10,601 nt of DNA from assembly GCA_023386395.1 (NCBI GenBank), contig JAEWJV010000199.1:1-10601 (forward strand), read 5' to 3'. Of the stretch, positions 1 through 5,747 are shown piece by piece. The notes under the pieces are model-generated. The model was not told the origin of the DNA, searched no databases, and saw nothing but the letters and a program-made list of their open reading frames with translations. This stretch comes from Bacteroidota bacterium (GTDB lineage Bacteria; Bacteroidota; Bacteroidia; Chitinophagales; Chitinophagaceae). The first letter of the stretch is position 1; the number at the start of each line of letters is the position of its first letter. The translations under genes and the position numbers were made by a program.

Positions 1-269
1 CATTTAAGGAATCATTAAAAGGAAATCCGGATGATGATGATGCAAGAGAAAACCTTCAGAAGGCATTGAATGAATTAAAACAGCAGCAACAACAAAGCAA
101 GCCGAAGAACCAGCAACAACAAAATCAACAGCAGCAACAGCAAAAACAAAAACCACTAAATAAAGATATGATGCAGCAGAAGTTTAATGAGCTGCGCAAC
201 CAGGAAAAGCAGTTACAGCAAAAACTGCAGGATAAAAACAACACCGCACAACCGGAAAAAGACTGGTAA
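1..269 (+). CDS. batC: BatC-like TPR protein, 3' end only
   Basis: The gene is cut by the left edge. The open frame enters at position 3 and ends with TAA at 267-269, giving 88 visible residues. They begin with the end of a TPR-like helix pair (FKESLKGNPDDDDARENLQK), followed by a glutamine-rich linker (about 84-149) and a charged coiled-coil-like tail (FNELRNQEKQLQQKLQ) that ends in KDW. This order (TPR, Q/K-rich linker, an 'LRNQEKQLQQKLQ'-type helix, terminal KDW) is what I know from BatC proteins of the Bacteroides aerotolerance (Bat) cluster, which are usually encoded beside VWA-domain BatA/BatB proteins and BatD. Those partners would lie left of the window. No batD follows on the right: the next gene is convergent and only 3 nt away. 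A TTG at 66-68 is not the start, because the frame is open and TPR-like upstream of it. The assignment rests on the last 88 residues only. Confidence 0.72.
   Translation, partial: FKESLKGNPDDDDARENLQKALNELKQQQQQSKPKNQQQQNQQQQQQKQKPLNKDMMQQKFNELRNQEKQLQQKLQDKNNTAQPEKDW
84..149 (+). repeat. Low-complexity CAG/CAA (polyglutamine) tract
   Basis: A run of CAG/CAA codons interspersed with AAA and AAC encodes a Gln-rich linker between the TPR part and the C-terminal helix of the BatC-like protein. Mixed CAG and CAA codons argue against simple trinucleotide slippage of one unit. Such linkers are common in this family. Confidence 0.7.
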
Positions 270-272
270 CAG

Positions 273-1001
273 TTAATCGGTATTTGAATGCTGCGGCTCT
301 TTGCCCGGGTGGCCGCCATTAATAATAAGCATCATTTGCATAAAATTTTTGCCGCTGCCATCATCTGCTTTACGATAATCAAACTGCCTTATAAAACCGC
401 CCTGTAATGCAATGGATTTTGTAAACTGGTAACCAATGCCAGCAAATACCCGGTTGCGTATAAAGTAAGGCGCTTTGTTAGTAAAGAAGACTTCATTATA
501 TAGTGGTATATAAACCGTGTTTGCTGTTAATGCAGAATGGTTAAGTGGTATGATGGGGTTTATGCGGTAACGAAAACGGTTAAAGAAATCGCCGTTTATC
601 CAACGTTGCTCAATGCGGAAACGGTTTTCAAATTTAATACGGTCTATATAAGCAGAAATAACAAACTGTTCCCATATCCTGAACTCATTTGAAGTAAGCG
701 GTTTCTTGAGATTGCCTGGAAAAGTGTAAGTTTCATAATTACCTATGCCCGCAAATACAGAGCTCCCGCCTGTTATATTATATCCACCGCCAAATTTTAA
801 TTCGTGGTAATAAAAATCATTAGCAAGGCGCTGGCTGCGCAACTGGGCCTCACTGTACAGGAACACTTTTTTATTAAAGGAATAATTATAATTAAGAATA
901 TTCCATCCGCCTAATACATTGGTTTGAGCCGACAAAAAGCTACAACTAAAAATTAATAAAAGGAATATGGATAATTTATAAACCGGAGACAATTTCAACA
1001 A
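273..1001 (-). CDS. DUF2490 family outer-membrane beta-barrel protein
   Basis: The protein has 242 residues. An N-terminal signal peptide (hydrophobic SIFLLLIFSCSFL, then SAQ as probable cleavage site near residue 26) is followed by alternating aromatic/polar strands typical of DUF2490, for example VFLYSEAQLRSQ, ELKFGGGYNI, FENRFRIEQRWI, FRYRINPIIPL and FAGIGYQF. Members are predicted outer-membrane barrels of unknown function found widely in Bacteroidota. The length is usual for the family. The start is uncertain: the frame opens at TTG 1001-999 and a second TTG follows at once. An ATG at 1006-1004 is in another frame and stops after three codons; one additional T in the run at 1003-1000 would join it to this frame. 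The gene stops 3 nt from the convergent BatC-like stop, with no terminator between them. Nothing nearby suggests a specific partner. Confidence 0.85.
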   Translation of the reverse strand: MLKLSPVYKLSIFLLLIFSCSFLSAQTNVLGGWNILNYNYSFNKKVFLYSEAQLRSQRLANDFYYHELKFGGGYNITGGSSVFAGIGNYETYTFPGNLKKPLTSNEFRIWEQFVISAYIDRIKFENRFRIEQRWINGDFFNRFRYRINPIIPLNHSALTANTVYIPLYNEVFFTNKAPYFIRNRVFAGIGYQFTKSIALQGGFIRQFDYRKADDGSGKNFMQMMLIINGGHPGKEPQHSNTD

Positions 1002-1012
1002 AACATTTTTGG

Positions 1013-1020
1013 CAATGATA
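1013..1020 (-). promoter_or_regulatory. Possible -7 element of the DUF2490 gene
   Basis: On the minus strand TATCATTG resembles the Bacteroidetes -7 consensus TAnnTTTG with one mismatch. It lies about 12-20 nt before the likely start codon. I see no convincing -33 element. Confidence 0.3.
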
Positions 1021-1123
1021 ATAAAATAATATTAATATCTGCAGCATCCATTAATTGTTTTGTGAAATATTCATTGGTTGATTCAACGTTATTGCCGCAG
1101 CATGTTATAGATTTCAACCTTAG

Positions 1124-1131
1124 TATCTTTG
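1124..1131 (+). promoter_or_regulatory. -7 element TATCTTTG, probably driving a leaderless mRNA
   Basis: TATCTTTG is an exact match to the Bacteroidetes -7 consensus TAnnTTTG. Only 4 nt separate it from the ATG at 1136, so transcription should start at or next to the start codon, leaving no room for a ribosome binding site. No clear -33 TTG/TTTG is seen about 20 nt upstream. Confidence 0.6.
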
Positions 1132-1135
1132 TAAT

Positions 1136-1405
1136 ATGAAGATGAAGAATGAAGACCTGAAAAAAATTACTGAAATAAAACAATACCTGCTTGACCCGCC
1201 GGTAAGTTTTAAACTGTGCGATTATGCAATTGCTTACCTGCAAAATGCCATTGATATTTTAACTGCTTATCCTGATGCCGCTTCAACTGTCGAATATCTT
1301 CAACAAACTTTACAGCAACTGCAGCTTAAAAATATAGCAACAGGAAATTTGCGAAATACGCTGCAGGATTTGGGAAAGCAATTCAGTGCATTAACAAATA
1401 AATGA
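1136..1405 (+). CDS. Small hypothetical protein, 89 aa
   Basis: I do not recognise this protein. It has 89 residues and no signal peptide, membrane segment or cysteine motif (a single Cys at residue 28). It reads as three or four amphipathic helices: residues 5-19, 25-45, 50-64 and 70-85, the third being glutamine-rich. The call as a real gene rests on an exact -7 promoter element 4 nt before the ATG, on protein-like composition, and on its place divergent from DUF2490. A second in-frame ATG at 1142 is possible, but the first fits the promoter better. The opposite strand is also open here (995-1243), but that frame lacks these signals and overlaps the DUF2490 start. It could be a small cytosolic protein conserved only among close relatives. 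Confidence 0.65.
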   Translation: MKMKNEDLKKITEIKQYLLDPPVSFKLCDYAIAYLQNAIDILTAYPDAASTVEYLQQTLQQLQLKNIATGNLRNTLQDLGKQFSALTNK

Positions 1406-1435
1406 ATATAAATTATCAAACGGTTTTGCCTGTTT

Positions 1436-1558
1436 ATGAATAATGATGCCACTTCCAGAAATCAGTTAATCCACTTACCACCTGAAGGGCCTGACTGGCG
1501 TCTGATAACAGCAAGTGTACCCAGGTTTTTCCAGATATTAAGCGATTTCCCTTTTTAG
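1436..1558 (+). CDS. Possible 40-aa small ORF or gene remnant
   Basis: ATG at 1436 opens a 40-codon frame that ends in TAG at 1556-1558. The product reads like folded protein (it contains LIHLPPEGPDWRL and VPRFFQILSDF) rather than random AT-rich translation, with several Pro, Trp and Phe. No ribosome binding site or promoter is visible. It lies 30 nt after the 89-aa gene on the same strand and could be cotranscribed, or it could be a leftover of a longer gene. I do not recognise it. The rest of 1406-1588 holds nothing I can name and no convincing terminator. Confidence 0.28.
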   Translation: MNNDATSRNQLIHLPPEGPDWRLITASVPRFFQILSDFPF

Positions 1559-1588
1559 CAGTTAAGTATAAAAAATAGCGGTTATCAA

Positions 1589-1816
1589 TTACATTTTAAA
1601 TTCTTTTGCCGCATCGAGGTTTTTCATTGCCACATGTAATTTTTGAATCAAAGCCAGCGCCTCAGATGATTCGTTCCTGTTCATACTGAAAACAGTAGCG
1701 CAGCGCGGGCATTTGTGCCCGGCTTCAAAAAGGAGCGATTGTATTGATACCTCAACAAAAAAATGGCATTTGGGGCATTCAAAGCCGGCAGGCTTTGGTG
1801 ATTGTTTGTTATCCAT
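1589..1816 (-). CDS. Small four-cysteine zinc-ribbon protein, 75 aa
   Basis: The protein has two CPxC knuckles: C14/C17 (CPKC) and C36/C39 (CPRC), 18 residues apart. This is the pattern of a structural zinc ribbon. The segment between them (FFVEVSIQSLLFEAGH) should form beta strands. A C-terminal amphipathic helix follows (about 50-73), suited to contact with a partner protein. There is no DNA-binding domain beyond the ribbon and no signal peptide. It is the last gene of the DUF2589 operon, 11 nt behind the second DUF2589 gene, so it is probably cotranscribed. The gap is AT-rich with no Shine-Dalgarno sequence. A role as adaptor or assembly factor for the operon products is inference from position only. 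Confidence 0.75.
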   Translation of the reverse strand: MDNKQSPKPAGFECPKCHFFVEVSIQSLLFEAGHKCPRCATVFSMNRNESSEALALIQKLHVAMKNLDAAKEFKM

Positions 1817-1827
1817 AATATTATGAT

Positions 1828-2763
1828 TTAAGTGTGATAGCTGTATTTGTAGTACACTTCTGCACCGGCAATTCCATCAGCAGAAACCTTAATAAAACCA
1901 TTTTGCTCCTGCATGTCTTTTATTGCTGTAAGCCGTATACCGGCCCTGCCTCCGCTGCTAAAGACTCTTACCCTGGTTTCAGAACTTTTTCCTACTTTTT
2001 CACCCGTGGTTACCACTGGTGTCTGGAATATATTTCCCTGGAAATCGCTATTTTTAATTATCTCAAAAGTTATCACCTTTTCTTTACCGGCAGAATTTTT
2101 TTGACCCTTTATTTGCACTGCAATGTTGGAGGTTAAATCTGAAGCTGAAAAAAACAAAGATTCTTTATCAACAATTAAACGGTAACTGTCTTTCGAGTTA
2201 CCGTGTGTTGCCTGTTGCTCCAGGTTTATTAAATTTAAAATACCGGCGGGCAGATCTGATTGTACCATTTCCACATGCACATCCATGTTTGCTGTGAGGG
2301 CAGATTGCCTTTCAACAACAGACGCTGTGATATATTTATCCGACGGCACTATCATGGCGTATACCGTTTCTATATCTTCTTTATCTTTGTGGCCGCCTTC
2401 TTCATCAGGAACAAATTCGGTTTTTAAAATATCAGCCGAAACTACTCTTATACCAAAATCGAAGCTTGCACTTTTTACCTGCAACAGTGGTATGGGTATC
2501 AGTGATAATAGCGGGATTTTTATGTTCATTGTTTTCATCGTACCCATATCATTATACTGGTACGTGAAGCTTACATACCTAAGCTCTCCCCAATTTTCAT
2601 CATTATCCTTAACAGGGCTTTTTATATTTTCATTAGTAAAGCCATATTTTCTTATAATAGCGATAGCCGTTTCCGCAGCATAGGCATTTGCCTGTACTAT
2701 TGCACGCAATGGAATTGCAAATAATTTTTTTAAAGGATAAATATTTGTATTAACAGTGGCCAT
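1828..2763 (-). CDS. DUF2589 domain protein, 311 aa
   Basis: The N-terminal part matches what I know of DUF2589. It has an amphipathic helix (about 16-41, FAIPLRAIVQANAYAAETA), a beta strand (LRYVSFTYQY), a Pro-rich hydrophobic strand pair (IPLLSLIPIPLLQV, 83-96) leading into SASFDF, and after a charged insertion (about 115-133) the closing segment MDVHVEMVQSDLPAG (160-174). The C-terminal 120 residues are a beta-rich extension I do not recognise. No signal peptide or membrane segment is evident, so it should be cytosolic. The same helix, PIP strand and 'VHV..Q.D.PAG' signatures occur in the 504-aa protein of this operon, so the two are paralogues with different tails. It starts at ATG 2763, 26 nt after the 239-aa gene. 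The biochemical role of the family is unknown to me. Confidence 0.75.
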   Translation of the reverse strand: MATVNTNIYPLKKLFAIPLRAIVQANAYAAETAIAIIRKYGFTNENIKSPVKDNDENWGELRYVSFTYQYNDMGTMKTMNIKIPLLSLIPIPLLQVKSASFDFGIRVVSADILKTEFVPDEEGGHKDKEDIETVYAMIVPSDKYITASVVERQSALTANMDVHVEMVQSDLPAGILNLINLEQQATHGNSKDSYRLIVDKESLFFSASDLTSNIAVQIKGQKNSAGKEKVITFEIIKNSDFQGNIFQTPVVTTGEKVGKSSETRVRVFSSGGRAGIRLTAIKDMQEQNGFIKVSADGIAGAEVYYKYSYHT

Positions 2764-2789
2764 TTTGTTGATAACTGTAGGTTATATAG

Positions 2790-3509
2790 TTATGCCAGCA
2801 TGTTTAAGCCGGCATTATTGTTAATGGCCGGCTCATCAAAGCCCACCTGGTAATTGCGCATATCTACGTTAAGAGTTATTGTGCAGATAATAGCCGCATC
2901 AACTTCATTCAGCGTTTCAAAATCATAAACAGGCGACACATTTCCGAACCTTTTGTCTTTTAATCCGGATATCCTGTTAAGTATTTTATTGATGCAGCTA
3001 TTAATGTTTGCCTTTTGCTGAGAAAATATCTCATTTATAATGTCAATATAAAAGTCAGTTGATAAAATTTCATGAAAACTATTCCTGAAAAAAACAAGCA
3101 ACGTTTCATTTGTTATTGAACCTTTCTCATCATCAGTAATTACTTTATAAATGCTTTGCTTTATATCGAAAACTATGTCTGCAATTACTTTATCCTTATC
3201 TTTTATTTGTTTTTCCGGCTGTGTTATTTTTTCAATCATTGCAGCAACTAATTTCCCGGTTTCATTTTTCAATGTGTTGTCCAGGTAATTCTCCAAGGCC
3301 TCAAGCGCAAATTTTATATTCAGGTTAAAGCTGTTGATAACCGGCGCCGGCAAAGGGCAAAACCTGAGGTTTACAGGCAGCTTGTACTTTGCTGGGTCTG
3401 CATATTGCTCTCCTAATTTCGCGGAGTAAATATTCGATTTGTTTTGCGCCTTCGTTATGTCAATCAATATTGTCTCGAAGAGTTTTTCAAATACATCAGA
3501 TGTTTCCAC
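2790..3509 (-). CDS. Unknown helical protein of the DUF2589 operon, 239 aa
   Basis: I do not recognise the family. The protein appears largely alpha-helical: residues 3-33, 62-122, a lysine-rich stretch near 99-108, and 132-185. A short beta-like end (about 191-225, PVYDF... IICTITLNVDM) follows. No signal peptide or membrane segment is seen. The start is a GTG at 3509; the upstream in-frame stop at 3528-3530 and the lack of any ATG between them leave GTG as the best choice. The gene sits 21 nt after the 504-aa DUF2589 gene and 26 nt before the second one, so it is almost certainly part of the same transcript. Its short motif PVYDF (193-197) also occurs in the 504-aa protein (378-382). Its N-terminal helix, with LIDITKAQ, loosely recalls the DUF2589 helix, which may hint at a distant relation. 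Confidence 0.7.
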   Translation of the reverse strand: METSDVFEKLFETILIDITKAQNKSNIYSAKLGEQYADPAKYKLPVNLRFCPLPAPVINSFNLNIKFALEALENYLDNTLKNETGKLVAAMIEKITQPEKQIKDKDKVIADIVFDIKQSIYKVITDDEKGSITNETLLVFFRNSFHEILSTDFYIDIINEIFSQQKANINSCINKILNRISGLKDKRFGNVSPVYDFETLNEVDAAIICTITLNVDMRNYQVGFDEPAINNNAGLNMLA

Positions 3510-3530
3510 TGTAAAAACGTTGAATGTTTA

Positions 3531-5045
3531 TTAAGGAATATCTACGGTAAAAGGCACCTGGTGTTCCTGCACAAAATCGGCAGAGAATACTATAACACCT
3601 GTTATACTTTGAGATGTTAAACCAGCCTTTGTTTTAAATTTAAATGCCAATTGGTCGTTTTCAAACTTACCGGTTGCGGTTTCGGCAGTTGGTGTGCCTG
3701 CTTCTTTACCGGGATCAACGGTGATCTTATCAAAAATTGTATCGGCATTATTGTTATTATCTAATTTCACAGTTGCCTTAATGTCTTTCGGAAAGTTTTT
3801 TACTGTATTTTGATTACCATCAAGTATCCCTATATTTAAGGCTTGTTCTTCTGCGGCTTTTGTAAATGAAAGACTTTTGTCCAGGCTGTTGCTGAAAGTA
3901 AAATCATATACAGGGCCAAGTGGTATGATAGAGTAAACGACAGTTTGTGTTTCTGTTTTGGTTTGTGAAGGCGATGTGCCTGCCACAGGAACATCTGCCC
4001 CTATTTTTATTTTACCCTGCAGCAAATCTGTTTTAAAATAAACATCGTCTTTTAAAGTAAGCTTAAAAGTTACTGAACCATTCTGATCTGTTACTGCATC
4101 TATTACATTATTGCCGCCCTTGGCAGCATTTATAGCGGTTTGTGTTGTACTTGCAGGAATAAACCTGTTGGTTCTGGATGCTGCAATTTTATAATTTGTA
4201 CTGACGGGATAGTGGCGCAGGAATGGCTTTAATATTCGTGGATGCACGGTGCCTTTGTCAATACCATCCAGCAATGCTGAAAGCTCATTGCCCTTTGTGA
4301 TGGCAATACTTTCAAAAGGGCTATTATCTTCAACAGCGAGGCTTACTTTAACACCAGGGGCGAGAATACCATGCGTATCTTTTACAACCACCTGCAGTGT
4401 AGTGCTTTGTACTTTGTTTAATGAAACATTGGCCGGCGTTATGGCTATACTGTCATCAATTGAAACAGAAGTTACGCTTCCCTGCAAAATATTTAGTACC
4501 GTGGCAAGGCCTGCCGGCATATCTGCCTGGCCGCCTTCTACATGCACGTTCATTGTATATTCCACAGAATAGCTGGAATTTTGAGACGCTTTGGATGCCT
4601 GCTTGCTTGAATAGTTGGCACTGGCACTAATTTTCAGGGAAAAAGGCCCAATACCAAGGGAAGCTTCCGCCGTAGCATCAACACCAAGCGATGTATCGCT
4701 TGAAGTTTCCTGCACGCTGGATGATGCAGCGGAAATATTGGCCATAAAATCAATGGTTACTGCATTGATAGCGAGGTACGGAATAGGCAATAAAATGATA
4801 AGTGGCACAACCAGCGTAGTAAGTTTGCCGTTATTATTGTATTCAAAAGTTACATTAATTGCTTTTTTCTCCCCCGTATCCGGATCAATGGTGAGGCCCA
4901 CTTCATTAATAAATTCCCAGCTTGTTTTTGCAGCTACTGCCTGTGCTTTTATACAAGCATCAAGCGGTCCGCCAATTAAAGCTTCGAATGGTATTGCCTG
5001 CAAGGCATTGGTTGCCACCGTGGATGGAGTTGTATCGATTGCCAT
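3531..5045 (-). CDS. DUF2589 protein with Ig-like C-terminal extension, 504 aa
   Basis: Residues 16-185 carry the DUF2589 features: helix IPFEALIGGPLDACIKAQ (18-35), strand INVTFEYN, hydrophobic PLIILLPIPYLAI (81-93), then VTIDFMANIS and the closing MNVHVEGGQADMPAG (165-179). A Ser/Ala-rich, low-complexity segment (103-160) lies inside the core. Residues 200-370 look like a bacterial Ig-like (Big-1 type) fold: VSLNKVQSTTLQVVVKD, GVKVSLAVED and the strand pair DQNGSVTFKLTLKD. This fold carries an insertion around 252-312. A third beta-rich part (375-504) is unassigned. DUF2589 proteins known to me are mostly shorter, so the tail is unusual. Ig-like domains usually act outside the cell, yet no signal peptide is visible. 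The gene starts at ATG 5045, 41 nt behind the 184-aa gene, and is the largest member of the operon. Confidence 0.78.
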   Translation of the reverse strand: MAIDTTPSTVATNALQAIPFEALIGGPLDACIKAQAVAAKTSWEFINEVGLTIDPDTGEKKAINVTFEYNNNGKLTTLVVPLIILLPIPYLAINAVTIDFMANISAASSSVQETSSDTSLGVDATAEASLGIGPFSLKISASANYSSKQASKASQNSSYSVEYTMNVHVEGGQADMPAGLATVLNILQGSVTSVSIDDSIAITPANVSLNKVQSTTLQVVVKDTHGILAPGVKVSLAVEDNSPFESIAITKGNELSALLDGIDKGTVHPRILKPFLRHYPVSTNYKIAASRTNRFIPASTTQTAINAAKGGNNVIDAVTDQNGSVTFKLTLKDDVYFKTDLLQGKIKIGADVPVAGTSPSQTKTETQTVVYSIIPLGPVYDFTFSNSLDKSLSFTKAAEEQALNIGILDGNQNTVKNFPKDIKATVKLDNNNNADTIFDKITVDPGKEAGTPTAETATGKFENDQLAFKFKTKAGLTSQSITGVIVFSADFVQEHQVPFTVDIP

Positions 5046-5086
5046 AAAATTTTATTTAAATGATTAAAATATATTAAAGAAGATTT

Positions 5087-5641
5087 TCAATTCTGTAATA
5101 TCAAATTGATGTGCCGGTGTAATTTAAAAACAGCATCAGCCAGTTCGCATTCATCCGAAGCCGTTGGGCATAGGGAAATGCTGGTATATTCGCCTAACTG
5201 GCTCTCAGCAATTGCAATAAGCATTTCTTCTGTAACCTCTTTTCCCTTGCTGTTTATAGGAAGCATGCCTGGCGCTTCCGCAACTGTATTTCCCAAATGA
5301 ATAAATTTTGGATGCAGTTCATCAATGGCTAAAGAAAAATCAATAACATTTTTACCTGCCGCGGGTTCATTTGACAAGGTTATAAAATCATTGCCCAAAC
5401 AATAAACAATTTCATTTTTATTGTTTACAGTCCACCGGTTAAAATTTTTAAAATCGAATGCGTTTAAATCATCCACAAAGCCGATAAACCTGTTTAGCCG
5501 TGCCGTGATGCCGGGGTTGGGATATAAGCCCTTCCTGCCCAGCTCCAGCCGGATGCGCACGAAATTGCGGCTCATGGTGTTATAATAATAGAAAGAATTG
5601 AACGGCTGCCGGGATTTTGTTACCCATGTTTTCAGTGGCAT
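5087..5641 (-). CDS. First gene of the DUF2589 operon, unknown, 184 aa
   Basis: I do not recognise this protein. I chose ATG 5641, which begins MPLKTWVTKS. An upstream in-frame GTG at 5731 would add 30 residues, but it lies inside the inverted repeat and upstream of the likely promoter. The N-terminal third is basic and aromatic (FNSFYYYNTMSRNFVRIRLELGR). A middle beta-rich part (70-105) contains NEIVYCLGNDFITLS. The C-terminal part is helical (137-149, 161-181), including EVTEEMLIAIAESQLGEY. Two cysteines (158, 165) flank TASDE; there is no recognisable catalytic motif. No signal peptide is present. A 41-nt gap separates it from the 504-aa gene, and four more genes follow in the same direction, so it probably leads the transcript. 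Confidence 0.68.
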   Translation of the reverse strand: MPLKTWVTKSRQPFNSFYYYNTMSRNFVRIRLELGRKGLYPNPGITARLNRFIGFVDDLNAFDFKNFNRWTVNNKNEIVYCLGNDFITLSNEPAAGKNVIDFSLAIDELHPKFIHLGNTVAEAPGMLPINSKGKEVTEEMLIAIAESQLGEYTSISLCPTASDECELADAVFKLHRHINLILQN

Positions 5642-5672
5642 AGAATTATGTTTTTCAGAATGATTAATGCCA

Positions 5673-5703
5673 CAAAATAAATCTGATTTAAAACCGGTTA
5701 CAA
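5673..5703 (-). promoter_or_regulatory. Predicted promoter of the DUF2589 operon
   Basis: On the minus strand a TTG (5703-5701) is followed after exactly 20 nt by TTATTTTG (5680-5673), which differs from the Bacteroidetes -7 consensus TAnnTTTG at one position. The expected start of transcription is near 5668, about 27 nt before the ATG at 5641. The leader contains CTGAAAAA but no true Shine-Dalgarno sequence. Confidence 0.45.
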
Positions 5704-5725
5704 GCGTAAGAAAACGGGTTTTTAA

Positions 5726-5747
5726 AAACACGTATTTCTACGTGCTT
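5726..5747 (-). promoter_or_regulatory. Perfect inverted repeat between regulator and operon: operator or weak terminator
   Basis: On the minus strand CACGTA, GAAA, TACGTG forms a perfect 6-bp dyad (5744-5729) with a four-base spacer. The stem can grow to 9 bp with A-T, A-T and a G-T wobble, and five T follow. It begins at the stop codon of the response regulator gene and is centred about 68 bp upstream of the predicted operon start of transcription. As RNA it would be a hairpin with a GNRA-type loop and a short U-run, so a weak terminator. As DNA, a TACGTR dyad upstream of the -33 element is a reasonable site for a LuxR-type dimer. I cannot tell which role holds; both may. Confidence 0.5.

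Noticed and set aside
995..1243. 82-codon frame on the minus strand between DUF2490 and the 89-aa gene
   Set aside because: It overlaps both the DUF2490 start and the better supported plus-strand gene, has no promoter-like element, and its product is not protein-like.
1418..1435. Hairpin AAACGG/CCTGTTT as terminator of the 89-aa gene
   Set aside because: The stem is short with a bulge and there is no T-run after it.
2285..2683. 132-codon plus-strand frame opposite the 311-aa gene
   Set aside because: Antisense shadow of a supported DUF2589 gene, with no start signals.
4615..5067. 150-codon plus-strand frame opposite the DUF2589 core
   Set aside because: It is a shadow of the 504-aa gene: the minus-strand product has recognisable family motifs and this one has none.
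5642..5731. Upstream extension of the 184-aa protein from GTG 5731
   Set aside because: The start would lie inside the inverted repeat and before the predicted promoter; ATG 5641 fits better.
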